Of a DNA stretch of 64,000 nt, positions 19,551 to 29,183 are shown one piece after another (positions within the stretch are counted from its first letter, which is position 1; each line of letters begins with the position of its first letter). This stretch comes from Methylobacterium sp. CB376. GTDB taxonomy: Bacteria; Pseudomonadota; Alphaproteobacteria; Rhizobiales; Beijerinckiaceae. The stretch spans positions 6,016,501 through 6,080,500 of the forward strand of contig NZ_CP121648.1 in NCBI RefSeq assembly GCF_029714205.1. Reading direction: 5' to 3'. Both the position numbers and the translations under genes were made by a program. The notes below the pieces were generated by a model. That model was not told the origin of the DNA and made no database searches. It saw only the letters and a program-made list of their open reading frames with translations.

Positions 19551-20489
19551 ATGAGCGAGGTTCATACCGGTGAGATCCAATCCTTGACGTCCGACGCCCC
19601 ACCTCTCGATCCCGCGCCGACGGTCGGCCTGATCGGGCTCGGCCGGATCGGGACCGTGCTGCTCACGGCCCTGCGCCGCTTCGCGCCGGAGACGCGCGTG
19701 ATCGTGGCTGGACGCGACCCGGCGCGGGCCGCCGCCACGGCGGAGGCCTGGCCCGGCGTCGCTTCCATGGACGTCGCGCGCCTCGCGGCGGAGGCGGACA
19801 TGGCGGTGCCGTGCCTGCCGCCGGAGGCGTACCGCGAGGGCGTGGCGGCGCTCGCCCCTCACCTGCGCGCGGAGGCCGTCCTGGTCAGCGTCACCAACGC
19901 GGTGCCGCTCGCAGATCTCGGGCGCCTCTGCGCCCGCCCAATCGTCAAGGTGATCCCGTCGCCGGCCCTGGCGGTGGGCCGGGGCGTCGCCCTCATCACC
20001 CCCGGCCCCAACGCCGGGCCTGCGGAGGTCGAGCGCGTCCGCACCCTGCTGCGGCGCTTCTGCCGGCCGGTGCTCGCCGATCCGGCGGATGGGCGCATTG
20101 CCTCGAACCTCGCCGGATCGGCGCCCGCGATCCTGGCCGCGTTCTGCGCGGACTTCCTAGAGGCCAACGCTGTCCGGGCGCGGATCGTCGGGCCGGAAGA
20201 GCTGCGCACCATGATGACGGAAGCCGTCGCGGCCCTCGCAGCCCTCCTCGATGAGGGATTGCGATTCGAGGACGTCGTCGCACTCACGGCCACGCCTGGC
20301 GGCACCACCGAGGCTGCAATCGCTGCCCTGGACGGACCTGCCCTCTGCGCGCGGCTCGTCGAGGCGACGGTCCGGCGCGAGGCGCAACTCCTCGGGCTCG
20401 CCCCCGTCACCCGTCACCGGCCGCCGGCCGGTTCCACACCCGGCGCCGCCCCGTCCATCCTCCCTTCCGGAGAGGTCCCATGCCCTTAG
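19551..20489 (+). CDS. NAD(P)-binding reductase, ProC-like
   Basis: About 312 residues from the ATG at 19551; longer in-frame starts lack homology. The N-terminal dinucleotide fold TVGLIGLGRIGTVLLTALRR and the later IVKVIPSPALAVGRG and VALTATPGGTTEAAIAAL match the pyrroline-5-carboxylate reductase superfamily (ProC gives TPGGTT). It may reduce or oxidise a cyclic imino acid made by the flavoproteins in this cluster. It lies 250 bases behind the transporter and overlaps the next gene by 10 bases. Confidence 0.75.
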   Translation: MSEVHTGEIQSLTSDAPPLDPAPTVGLIGLGRIGTVLLTALRRFAPETRVIVAGRDPARAAATAEAWPGVASMDVARLAAEADMAVPCLPPEAYREGVAALAPHLRAEAVLVSVTNAVPLADLGRLCARPIVKVIPSPALAVGRGVALITPGPNAGPAEVERVRTLLRRFCRPVLADPADGRIASNLAGSAPAILAAFCADFLEANAVRARIVGPEELRTMMTEAVAALAALLDEGLRFEDVVALTATPGGTTEAAIAALDGPALCARLVEATVRREAQLLGLAPVTRHRPPAGSTPGAAPSILPSGEVPCP

Positions 20490-22540
20490 CCGAAGCGATC
20501 ACCCCGTCCGTCGCGAGCACCCGCGATCCGCTCCTCCAGCCGCTCCGGATCAAGAACCTGGTCCTGCGCAACCGGGTCATGAGCACCAGCCACGCCGCCG
20601 GCCTGGAGGAGGGCGGCATGCCTAAGGAGCGTTATCAGCTCTACCACCTTGAAAAGGCGAAGGGCGGGATCGGCCTCAGCATGTTCGGCGGTTCCTCGAA
20701 CGTGGCGCCCGACAGCCCCAACATCTTCCGCCAGCTCAATGTCGGCACGGACGAGATCGTCCCCTGGCTGCAGCAATTCTCCGCGCGCATGCACGCGGAG
20801 GGCGCGGCGCTGATGGTGCAGATCACCCATCTCGGCCGCCGCGGCGAGCCCTACGGCGACAAGTGGCTGCCGACCATCGGACCCTCGGCGATCCGCGAGA
20901 CGCTGCACCGCAGCTTCCCCAAGGAAATGGACGAGCACGATATCCGACGGGTCGTGAAGGCCTACGCAGCCGCCGCGCGGCGCTGCCGGGACGGCGGCCT
21001 CGACGGCGTCGAGACCCTGGCGGGCGGTCACCTCATCGGCCAGTTCCTCTCCCCCTCGACCAACCGGCGGACCGACCGGTACGGCGGCTCGCTGGAGAAC
21101 CGCTGCCGTTTCGGGCTTGAAGTGTTCGAGGCGATCCGCCGGGAGGTCGGCGACGACTACGTGGTGGGCATGCGCTACGTCATCGACGAGGGCGAGTCCG
21201 GCCTGCCGATGGACGACGCCATCAAGGTCGCGCACCTCTTCGAGCGCACCGGCATGCTCGACTTCTTCAACGCCATCGTCGGCCGCATGGACACCGAGCG
21301 GGCGCTCGCCGTGGACAACATGCCGGGCATGGCCTCGCCGATCGCGCCCTGGCTGCGGCAGGTCGGCGCCTTCAAGCGGGAGGTCGGGCTGCCGGTGTTC
21401 CACGCGGCCCGGATCTCCGACATTGCGACGGCCCGCCACGCGATCCGCGAGGGGCTCCTCGACATGGTGGCGATGACCCGCGCCCACATCGCCGACCCCC
21501 ACATCGTGCGCAAGATCGCGGCCGGCGAGGAGGAGCGGGTGCGGCCCTGCGTGGGTGCAACCCACTGCCAGTCGCCCCACCGGCCGCACTGCATCCACAA
21601 TCCCTCGACCGGGCGGGAAGGGCAGCTCCCCCATGAGATCACCCGGTCCAACCGGCCCGGCCGCAAGGTCGTGGTCGTCGGCGGCGGCCCCGCCGGCCTC
21701 GAGGCGGCCCGGGTCGCGGCCCTGCGCGGCCACGAGGTCGTGCTGCTCGAGGCGGGCGCCAAGCTCGGCGGTCAGCTCCTGCTGAGCCAGCGCGCGAGCT
21801 GGCGCCGCGACGTGATTGGCATCGTGGACTGGCGCGCCGAGGAGATCCGGCGCCTCGGCGTGCGGGTGGAGGTGAACCGCTACGCCGAGGTGGAGGACGT
21901 GCTCGCCGAGGCGCCGGACGCGGTCGTGGTGGCCACCGGCGGTGTCCCGGACATCGATTGGATCCCCGGCGCGGAGCATTGCGGCAGCGTCTGGGATGTG
22001 ATCGGTGGCACCACCCCCTTCGCCGGGGAGGTCCTCGTCTACGACGGAACCGGCCGCCATCCCGGGCCCCAGGCGGCCGAGGCCGCGGCGCAGGACGGCC
22101 GCAAGGTGCAGTTCGTGTCGATCGACGCCCAGATCGCGCAGGAGCTGACCTATGCCGAGCGCATCATCTGGAAGAAGCGGATCTACGAACTCGGCGTGCC
22201 GACGACGTTCGACCACGAGATCGTCAAGGTCGAGCGGCGCGGCAACCGTCTCATCGCAACCTTCCGCAACCTCGCCTCTGAGCAGCTCAGCGAGCGCACG
22301 GCCGACCAGATCCTGGTGGAGCACGGCACCCGGCCGGCGGACGATCTCTATCACGGTCTCCGGCCCCACTCGGCCAATGACGGTGTCACGGATATCGACG
22401 CGCTCCTCGCGGGCGCCGCGCAGCCGCTAACCTGGCGCCCCGAGGCGCAGATGGAGCTGCACCGGGTCGGCGACGCGGTCGCCAGCCGCAACGTGCACAC
22501 GGCGGTGCTCGATGCGCTGCGCCTCTGCCGGGCGCTCTGA
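20480..22540 (+). CDS. TMADH-family flavoprotein, probable N-methyl amino acid demethylase
   Basis: A 686-residue two-domain enzyme. An old-yellow-enzyme barrel (residues 1-380) has QFLSPSTNRRTDRYGGSLEN. An iron-sulfur segment follows (RPCVGATHCQSPHRPHCIHN), in which the canonical second Cys of CxxC is Ala. A C-terminal FAD/NAD domain (KVVVVGGGPAGLEAARVAAL) completes it. The CVGATxC...CIHN form resembles N-methylproline demethylases of stachydrine/betaine catabolism rather than 2,4-dienoyl-CoA reductase. The reaction would strip an N-methyl group as formaldehyde. Function is inferred from subfamily and neighbours. Confidence 0.8.
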   Translation: MPLAEAITPSVASTRDPLLQPLRIKNLVLRNRVMSTSHAAGLEEGGMPKERYQLYHLEKAKGGIGLSMFGGSSNVAPDSPNIFRQLNVGTDEIVPWLQQFSARMHAEGAALMVQITHLGRRGEPYGDKWLPTIGPSAIRETLHRSFPKEMDEHDIRRVVKAYAAAARRCRDGGLDGVETLAGGHLIGQFLSPSTNRRTDRYGGSLENRCRFGLEVFEAIRREVGDDYVVGMRYVIDEGESGLPMDDAIKVAHLFERTGMLDFFNAIVGRMDTERALAVDNMPGMASPIAPWLRQVGAFKREVGLPVFHAARISDIATARHAIREGLLDMVAMTRAHIADPHIVRKIAAGEEERVRPCVGATHCQSPHRPHCIHNPSTGREGQLPHEITRSNRPGRKVVVVGGGPAGLEAARVAALRGHEVVLLEAGAKLGGQLLLSQRASWRRDVIGIVDWRAEEIRRLGVRVEVNRYAEVEDVLAEAPDAVVVATGGVPDIDWIPGAEHCGSVWDVIGGTTPFAGEVLVYDGTGRHPGPQAAEAAAQDGRKVQFVSIDAQIAQELTYAERIIWKKRIYELGVPTTFDHEIVKVERRGNRLIATFRNLASEQLSERTADQILVEHGTRPADDLYHGLRPHSANDGVTDIDALLAGAAQPLTWRPEAQMELHRVGDAVASRNVHTAVLDALRLCRAL

Positions 22541-22543
22541 CCC

Positions 22544-23704
22544 ATGCGGGTGAGGCAGGTCCGCGTCTACGTGGTCGAGAGCGGCGGCATCCGGCCGGTC
22601 ATCCTCGAGATGACCGCCGACGACGGCACGGTGGGCCTGGGCGAGGCGGCGGTCGCCTACGGGCTCGGCGGGAAGGCGGCTGCCGCGATGATCGGGGAGC
22701 TCTGCGAGCGCTGCGTGATCGACCGCGATCCCTTCCGGATCGAGGCCATCTGGTCCGAGATGTAGGACCAGAGCGTCTGGACGAAGGGCGGCGGTCCGAT
22801 CGTCTTCGCGGCGATGAGTGCGATCGAGCAGGCCCTGGTGGACATCAAGGCGCGGGCGCTCGGCGTGCCCGCCTACGACCTCCTCGGCGGGCGGATCCAC
22901 GACCGGCTGCCGGCCTATGCCAACGGCTGGTACTTTGGCTGCAAGGACGCCGCCGACCTGCCGCGCCTCGCCGAGGCGACGGTGGCGGACGGGTACGACG
23001 CGCTGAAGTTCTATCCCTTCGCGGCGATCCTGGAGACGGGCCGATTGCGGCACCCGTCGCGCCGCGGGACGACCGACGACGGCCTGCGCCGACGGGCCGT
23101 GGCGGCCGTCGCCGGCCTGCGGGCCGCCCTCGGACCCGGGCCCAAGATCATGCTGGACCTCAGCGGGGGGCTCACCCCCGACGAGACGATCCGCTTCTGC
23201 CGCGAGGTCGAGGCCTTCGACATCGCCTATGTCGAGGAGCCGGCGGATCCGTTCGACCCGCACGCCCTCGGCAAGATCGCCGCCGGGATCTCCCAGCCGA
23301 TCGCCTTCGGGGAGCGCGTCTATACGCGCTACGGCTTCCGGGACCTGCTCGCCGGGCGGGCCGTCGACATCCTGCAGCCGGACCTCGGCAATACGGGCGG
23401 TATCCTGGAGGGCCGCAAGATCGCTGCGATGGCCGAAGCCTACGGCGTGAAGGTGCAGCCGCACGTCTGCGCGAGCGCCCTCTCGACGGCGATCGCGATG
23501 CATTTCAGCGCGGCAACGCCGAACTTCTCCATGCAGGAGCACTTCCCGTACTGGGACCGCATCCCCGGCTACACCCAGGTGCTGGAGGATCCGATCGAGC
23601 CACAGGTCACGGCCGGCACCATCCCGGTGCGGGAGACCGTCGGGTACGGCGTGACGCTCCGCAAGGAGAGCCTGCGCGATTTCCTCTGGGCCGAGTTCCG
23701 GTAG
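22544..23704 (+). pseudogene. Mandelate racemase/muconate lactonizing family enzyme, amber-interrupted
   Basis: An enolase-superfamily gene of 386 codons interrupted by a single in-frame TAG at 22763-22765. Before it: the N-terminal capping domain ending FRIEAIWSEM; after it: DQSVWTKGGGPIVFAAMSAI, the direct continuation. Metal ligands are visible: Asp in KIMLDLSGGL, Glu in AYVEEPADP, Glu in IAFGERVYTRY. The general base dyad is present (ILQPDLGNTGG and VQPHVCAS). Homologs have a Tyr (MYDQS) where the stop lies, so TAC to TAG is the simplest origin. A restart at 22814 would lack the capping domain. If functional it would epimerise or dehydrate a carboxylate, perhaps a betaine. Confidence 0.8.
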
Positions 23705-23792
23705 GGCTCGACGCGCCGGCCCTGCTTGGTCGCGCGGAGACAGGGGGCCGCCCTCGCCTCCGCGCGGCAACCCCGCGCGGCGGGACCGTGCG

Positions 23793-25097
23793 TCAGCGGC
23801 CGATCGCGTCGAGGAACTGGTACCAGCCCGCGACGAGCCGTATCACCGGCTCGCGCAGGCCGTAGAACGGCAGCGGCTGGAAAGCGTGGGTGCCGAGCAG
23901 ACCGACATCGGGCGATTCGCCGAGCGCGAAGGCGGCGGCGTAGCGACCGAGATGCGTCGACATGGCGACGCCGGCGCCGTTGTAGCCCATCGCGAAGGTC
24001 ACGCGGTCGTCTAGGCGGCCGACATGCGGCAGCGCATCGAGGGTCATGGCGACGAGGCCCGACCATTGGTGGGACACCGGCGTGTCGGCGAGCGCCGGGA
24101 AGGTGCGCACCATCGCCCGGCGCAGGTCCGCGAATGCCGCCGCGGTGTCGTGGCGGCCGAAGGCGCCGCGACCGCCGTAGACCATTCGGCCGTCGACCAT
24201 CCGGAACCAGCGCATCATCCGCCGGGTCTCGACGCAGATGCGGCGGGTCGGCAGCATCGCCGCCCGCAGATTGTCCGAGAGGATTTCGGTGGCGAGGATC
24301 GCGCTGCGGAACGGAACCAGGCGGGTGCGCAGGGGCTCCGTCGCGGGGGTGAGGTCGGAGTAGCCGTTGGTCGCCACGATCACCTGGCGGGCCCGGACGG
24401 AGCCGCGGGACGTCGCGACGCGGATTCCGCCCGCCTCGCGGCGAAGTTCCGTGGCGGGGCTGCCCTCGTGGATCGCGATCCCCCTGGCATGCGCGGCGCG
24501 CGCGAGTCCCCGCGCGTAGTTGAGCGGGTGCAGCCCGCCCGCACGGGCCGAGAGGACGCCGCCGACGAAGTCCCGCGAGCCTGTCTCGGCCGCCACTTCC
24601 TCGCCCGTGAGCCTCGTGACCGAAGCGTCGCCGATCTCCCGGCGCATCCACTCCATGTCGGCGACGGCGGATGCCAGGGCCTGCGGGGTATGGGCGCATT
24701 TGAGCTGGCCGACCCGGGCGTAACCAGCCTCCGGGATGTCGTGCTCGGCGATCATCCGCTCGAGCGTGCCGACCGAATCGTGCGCGATGGCGTGCATGCG
24801 CCGCGCCACCTCGATCCCGTGCGCCGCAGCGATCGCTTGGAAGGGGGCGCGAAATTTCGCCGAGACCACGCCGCCGTTGCGACCGCTCGCGCCCCACCCG
24901 ACGGTGCTCGCCTCGAGGACGATCGCTCGCTCACCGCGCTCGGCCAGCGCCAAAGCCGCCGACAGGCCCGTATAGCCGCCGCCCACCACCGCGACGTCCG
25001 CCTGGACGTCGTCGCAGAGCGGCGCGAAATCCTGAGCCGGCACCGCGCGGGCGGCCCAGAGCGAGGCGGCCGAGGGCCTGGGGAAAGGCGATTCCAT
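23793..25097 (-). CDS. DAO-family FAD-dependent amine/amino acid oxidase
   Basis: Flavoprotein of 434 residues of the D-amino acid oxidase/PuuB fold. It begins with a PuuB-like ASLWAARA motif; the dinucleotide motif is VAVVGGGYTGLSAALALAE, followed by STVGWGASGRNGGVVSAKF. The C-terminus has FAMGYNGAGVAMSTHLGRYA, the typical FAD-closing segment. It likely oxidises a secondary amine or amino acid. It follows the HAD gene by 7 bases on the same strand, so the two are co-transcribed and convergent with the main operon. Confidence 0.88.
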   Translation of the reverse strand: MESPFPRPSAASLWAARAVPAQDFAPLCDDVQADVAVVGGGYTGLSAALALAERGERAIVLEASTVGWGASGRNGGVVSAKFRAPFQAIAAAHGIEVARRMHAIAHDSVGTLERMIAEHDIPEAGYARVGQLKCAHTPQALASAVADMEWMRREIGDASVTRLTGEEVAAETGSRDFVGGVLSARAGGLHPLNYARGLARAAHARGIAIHEGSPATELRREAGGIRVATSRGSVRARQVIVATNGYSDLTPATEPLRTRLVPFRSAILATEILSDNLRAAMLPTRRICVETRRMMRWFRMVDGRMVYGGRGAFGRHDTAAAFADLRRAMVRTFPALADTPVSHQWSGLVAMTLDALPHVGRLDDRVTFAMGYNGAGVAMSTHLGRYAAAFALGESPDVGLLGTHAFQPLPFYGLREPVIRLVAGWYQFLDAIGR

Positions 25098-25104
25098 GGC
25101 CGGG

Positions 25105-25836
25105 CTACCGCCCCGTCACGGCCGCCGCGAAGGCCGCGTCGGCGGCGTCGGCGAGCTTCTCCAAAGTCGGAAAATGAAAATCGGGAGTGGTCACCCTGGC
25201 CGGCTTCGGCGTGCCGCCGAAGCCCTCGAGCCCCTGGCGCCGCTCGATCCAGCACACCGTGTAGCCGAGATCGCGGGCGACGCCGATGTCGTGATGCTGG
25301 CTCTGGGCCACGTGCAATATCTCGCTCTGCGTGAAGCCGAAGGCGGATTGCCGGCCGCGGTTGAAGGCGAAGAATTGTGGATCGGGCTTGGCGACGCCCG
25401 TCTCGTCGTAGGTGACGCTGTCGTGGAAGGGGGTTCCGAGCGTGTGGGAGTAGAACGAGAACGCGGCGCGGTCGGCATTCGTCATCGCGACGAGTCGATA
25501 ATGGCCGCGCAGGCGCCTGAGGGCTGCGGCAGAGTCGGAGAAGGCCGGCCAGCGCAGCACCGAGAGCTGGAACGCGTCGGCGGCCGCGTCGCTGTCGGGA
25601 AATCCCAGTTCCTTGGCGACGTGGTGGTAGACGTCGACGAAGACCTCGCTCGACCGCTCGTGGTGCAACTCGCGGCCTCGCAGGTAAACCTCGAAGATGC
25701 GGGCGTCGCTGAGTTCCTCACGGCTGCGCCCGGACACCGCGCGCAGGTGGTCCAGGATCCCCTTCTCGAAGTCGATCAGGGTACCGACGACGTCGAAGGT
25801 GAGAACCTTGAAGCTGTCGAGGGAAGGAGTGGGCAT
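25105..25836 (-). CDS. HAD-family hydrolase, type II haloacid dehalogenase-like
   Basis: Enzyme of 243 residues. HAD motifs: LTFDVVGTLID with the nucleophile Asp near residue 15, VAMTNADRAAF, TGVAKPDPQFFAF with the conserved Lys, and ILHVAQSQHHDIGVARDLGY at motif IV. This is the layout of (S)-2-haloacid dehalogenases, but such enzymes in amine clusters more often act on phosphorylated or other small acids; halogenated substrates are not implied. ATG at 25836 follows GAGAGGAACTCCC. First gene of the two-gene minus-strand unit. Confidence 0.85.
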   Translation of the reverse strand: MPTPSLDSFKVLTFDVVGTLIDFEKGILDHLRAVSGRSREELSDARIFEVYLRGRELHHERSSEVFVDVYHHVAKELGFPDSDAAADAFQLSVLRWPAFSDSAAALRRLRGHYRLVAMTNADRAAFSFYSHTLGTPFHDSVTYDETGVAKPDPQFFAFNRGRQSAFGFTQSEILHVAQSQHHDIGVARDLGYTVCWIERRQGLEGFGGTPKPARVTTPDFHFPTLEKLADAADAAFAAAVTGR

Positions 25837-26272
25837 GGGAGTTCCTCTCAGGCGGTGGCGCAGGGCGGCTCGGCCGCCCCAGCGATGATGTCTCGCGGCT
25901 GAACCAGGACCGCGAGCGTCGGGCGAGGCGCGGGATTGCACGCCGCCCGCCGATGGGATCGTCAAGCGTCCGGCGATGCCGGGCCGTGCGGCACGGCCCA
26001 CTCGCGACGGCCCGCCAAGGCGCCGGGGCACCTCGCCGCGTGCGGCGTCGAGGACCGCACGGCCGGGAGGGGGGTGGTCTCCACCGCCACCCACCGCTGC
26101 GCGACCCAGCGACGGAACCGACGTTGCGCGCGCCGTCTCGGCTGGACGAGTGATCCGAACGTCACCATCGCGCCGACCGCTCTCCCGCGTCCCTGCGTGC
26201 TCTGCCCGCACAGGCTCACAAAACCCGACGGCCCGTTCAACATCAGAAAAGTCGACCCCGCATAACTTGAGG
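25837..26272. other. Intergenic, no gene recognised
   Basis: About 435 bases between the HAD gene and the 3' end of a LysR gene, both on the minus strand. No plausible protein is encoded. It should hold the promoter of the HAD-oxidase unit; I could not place it. Confidence 0.35.
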
Positions 26273-27220
26273 TTATGGCGCCCCGAAACACGCCCGCTCC
26301 AGGCCGAGGTCGGGGTAGCGCGCGTCGGCCTTGGCGATGTCGGCCCGCATCTCCGCGATAATCCAATCCCGCACCGCGGCCACCGACGCGCGGAGTGGAC
26401 GCGCGCGCAGGTGGACAAGTTGGCAGACGCGCGCGGTCCGCGTGAGTCGTTCGCTCGCCGGCACGAGGTCGCCGGTTGCGAGCCAGTGCGACACCACGTT
26501 CAGCCAGCCGAGCGCCACGCCCTGGCCGAGGAGCGCGGCCTGGACCACCACCGCGTAGTCGGAGAAGTTCAGGGAAGCGCGGGTGCCGGTCCAGCCCGGC
26601 CCGGGATCGACCTCGCGGGTGCGCGCCGGCGAAGTCGCCGTGAGGTTGACCATGGTGGTCCGGCCGCCGCCGGCCGTGCTGCCGGCGAGATAGGTCGGGC
26701 TGCAGACCGGGAGCATCACCTCGTTCATCAGGAACAGCGCCTCGTGGTCGCGGTCGGGCCCCTCCACGAAGCGCATCCCGAGGTCGACGCTGTCGACGGG
26801 GCCGCCGAGCGCCCCGGGGATGAGCTGGAAGCGGAAGTCGACCGCCGGGAACGCTTCCTGAAGGGTGTTGATGCGGGGCATCAGCCAGTGCGTGGCGAAG
26901 GCCGATGAGACCGACAGCGTGACAGTGTCGGTTCCGGTGCGCCTGATGTCGATCTCCCGCAGCGCCGCCTCGATGCCCTGGAATCCGTCCGTCACGCGCT
27001 GGAAGAGAAGGCTACCCTCCTCGGTCAGCGCGAGGCCGTCGCTGGAACGGTCGAAGAGCCGCACGCCGAGATGGCGCTCGAGCTGCGAGATTGCCTTGCT
27101 AACCGCCGGCTGGGTCACGTTCAGCTCGGTCGCCGCCTGGGTGAAGCTGACGTTGCGCGCCACGGCCTCGAACACGAACAACGCATGGCTGGACGGGATC
27201 ATCCGGCGCAGAGGCGGCAT
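26273..27220 (-). CDS. LysR-family regulator, GcvA type
   Basis: Regulator of 315 residues with the helix-turn-helix FTQAATELNVTQPAVSKAIS and the following LERHLGVRLFDRSSDGLALT. The opening MIPSSHALFVFEAVARNVSF is typical of the GcvA-like subgroup that often controls amino-acid metabolism. It is the second LysR gene bracketing the catabolic cluster and may control the minus-strand HAD/oxidase pair. An internal ATG at residue 7 is an alternative start. Confidence 0.9.
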   Translation of the reverse strand: MPPLRRMIPSSHALFVFEAVARNVSFTQAATELNVTQPAVSKAISQLERHLGVRLFDRSSDGLALTEEGSLLFQRVTDGFQGIEAALREIDIRRTGTDTVTLSVSSAFATHWLMPRINTLQEAFPAVDFRFQLIPGALGGPVDSVDLGMRFVEGPDRDHEALFLMNEVMLPVCSPTYLAGSTAGGGRTTMVNLTATSPARTREVDPGPGWTGTRASLNFSDYAVVVQAALLGQGVALGWLNVVSHWLATGDLVPASERLTRTARVCQLVHLRARPLRASVAAVRDWIIAEMRADIAKADARYPDLGLERACFGAP

Positions 27221-27977
27221 CCGCGAGCATCCTTTCCCGAGCAGGTTGCGAGGGCGCTGAACCCGTCCCGATCATGCAGAATGTCGGTGTGGAGGATAGC
27301 GCTCACGCCGCAGGCCGGCGCATCGTCGCTGCGGTAGCCGACGCTGAAGGCGCCCGCAGCGGGGAGCCATGCGGGAGGCTGGATGACCGACAGGCGAGCT
27401 ATGTGGCTAGGTGTCCGGTTCATGGCGTCGAGCATCGCGTGCATATCAATCCGTGACAGGGCAGGAGTCATAGCCGCGACATCGGGCTGCTGAGCGCCCG
27501 CGGCCGTGCGGGGACAATTCCGCCAATCGCGCAGATGCGCCAGGAATTGGCGTCCGCCCAGTTCGGCTAAGCGCCACTTCCAGACATTCGACCGGTGCCG
27601 CTGGAATGGCCGCTAAATATCCGATAGCGGCCCTTCGAAGTCAGCGATTGCCCCTCTTGCACTCCCGCCGATTCGCATCAGGCGGGCGTATGGAACACAC
27701 TCCCAAGCGTCCTTCGCGAAAGTCTGGATGGACCGCTCGTTTGAGCAGGAGCGAAGAGTTTCGAAAGCGCACGCCGACGCGTGGCTCAGGCTCGCCCACG
27801 TGGGGCCAAGCCGTCGAGACCTGGCAATCGGGACGCCGGATAAACCTTGTGCCATGCAGGATTAAAGGGTGGTGATGGGTTCTAACCGGGCAGCCGGCGG
27901 CCATCGTCGAGCTTGACGATCGCGTACCAGCTACCACTTTCTGCGTTGAGAACAGGCGTAGGTCGGAGGGCACCTTG
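27221..27977. other. Intergenic region with one dispersed-repeat copy
   Basis: About 750 bases between the LysR start and the LivK-like gene. I see no gene. The third, most diverged copy of the dispersed repeat lies at 27570-27614 (GCGCCACTTCCAGAC then GGAATGGCCGCT). A ribosome binding site (CGGAGGG) ends the region. Confidence 0.4.
27570..27614. repeat. Dispersed repeat, copy 2 (diverged)
   Basis: Matches the 12533 and 40141 copies strongly at both ends (GCGCCACTTCCAGAC and TGGAATGGCCGCT) with a variable middle, and is one base shorter. Confidence 0.65.
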
Positions 27978-29183
27978 ATGAACCTGAAGCAATTGCTGCT
28001 ATCTGCCGGATGTTTTGCGCTATCGACGGTACCTGTCTTGGCGCAAACAAGTGTCAAGGTCGGCGTCCTGAACGACATGTCTGGCGTCTACTCGGATATT
28101 GGCGGCAAAGGCTCCGTCGTTGCAGCGCAACTTGCTGCAGAGGATTTCGCCGCAATCAGCAAGGATGTCAGCGTCGAGATCGTGTCCGCCGATCACCAAA
28201 ATAAACCGGATATCGGCGCGGGTATCGCCCGGCAATGGTATGACAGGGATAGCGTCGATGCCATCCTGGACGTGCCAACGTCGTCGGTTGCGCTCGCAGT
28301 CAGCCAGATCACGCGCGAGAAAAACAAGATTTTCATCGACTCGGGCGCTGGTAGCACCGACCTGACCGGGTCGCAGTGTTCCCCCAACACTGTGCACTGG
28401 ACCTACGACACGTACGCGCTCGCGAACGGCACGGGCAGCGCCATGGTCAAGCGCGGCGGTGACACTTGGTTCTTCCTGACGGCAGATTATGCCTTCGGAC
28501 AATCGCTACAGAACGAGACCGCCGCAGTCGTCACGCGAAGCGGAGGAAAGGTTGTCGGCTCCGCCAAGGTGCCGTTCCCAGCCAACGACTTCTCGTCCTT
28601 CCTGCTTCAGGCGCAGGGATCCGGCGCCAAGGTGATCGGGCTCGCGAACGCGGGCGGCGACACCATCAATGCCGTCAAACAGGCCCACGAATTCGGCATC
28701 ACGCAGGGCGGGCAGAAGCTCGCGGCACTGCTTTTTTACGTACTCGACGCCAAGGCACTCGGCCTCGAGACGGCGCAGGGGCTGGTGCTCACCGAATCTT
28801 TCTACTGGGACCTGAACGACGGCACTCGGGCCTTCTCGGAACGCTTCGCGAAGAGGGCGAACGGCAACATGCCGACCATGAATCAGGCCGGCGTGTACGC
28901 GGGCCTGCTGCATTACCTGAAGGCGGTCGCGGCGACGAAGTCGAAGGATGCAAAAGTCGTCATGGACTGGATGAAGGCGAATCCGACCGACGATCCGCTG
29001 TTCGGCAAGGGCACAATCCGGGCGGACGGCCGCAAGATCCACGACATGTACCTGTTCGAGGTCAAGAAGCCGGCCGAGTCGAAAGGACCGTGGGATCTAT
29101 ACAACAAACTCGCGACGATCCCCGGTGATCAGGCCTTCAAGCCCATGAGCCAGGGTGGCTGCCCGCTCGTCGGCAAGACCTAA
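27978..29183 (+). CDS. LivK-like ABC substrate-binding protein
   Basis: Periplasmic binding protein of the Peripla_BP_6 (branched-chain amino acid/amide) type, 401 residues. A signal peptide (MNLKQLLLSAGCFALSTVPV, cleaved after VLA) is followed by VKVGVLNDMSGVYSDIGGKG, the family start. IFIDSGAGSTDLTGSQCSPN lies in the ligand-binding cleft. The ATG at 27978 is chosen over a TTG one codon earlier, with CGGAGGG upstream. No permease or ATPase genes follow; instead an IS66 remnant starts within about 130 bases, so the rest of the transporter may have been displaced. Confidence 0.88.
   Translation: MNLKQLLLSAGCFALSTVPVLAQTSVKVGVLNDMSGVYSDIGGKGSVVAAQLAAEDFAAISKDVSVEIVSADHQNKPDIGAGIARQWYDRDSVDAILDVPTSSVALAVSQITREKNKIFIDSGAGSTDLTGSQCSPNTVHWTYDTYALANGTGSAMVKRGGDTWFFLTADYAFGQSLQNETAAVVTRSGGKVVGSAKVPFPANDFSSFLLQAQGSGAKVIGLANAGGDTINAVKQAHEFGITQGGQKLAALLFYVLDAKALGLETAQGLVLTESFYWDLNDGTRAFSERFAKRANGNMPTMNQAGVYAGLLHYLKAVAATKSKDAKVVMDWMKANPTDDPLFGKGTIRADGRKIHDMYLFEVKKPAESKGPWDLYNKLATIPGDQAFKPMSQGGCPLVGKT

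Noticed and set aside
20486..22369. 627-codon frame antisense to the TMADH-family gene
   Set aside because: Antisense shadow with no domain, covering a clearly coding plus-strand gene.
22763..22765. Pyrrolysine-encoding TAG
   Set aside because: The site is a conserved Tyr in this enzyme family, which is not a methylamine methyltransferase, and no pyl genes are visible.
25105..25836. True haloalkanoate dehalogenase
   Set aside because: Motifs only establish the HAD type II fold; nothing in the cluster suggests halogenated substrates.
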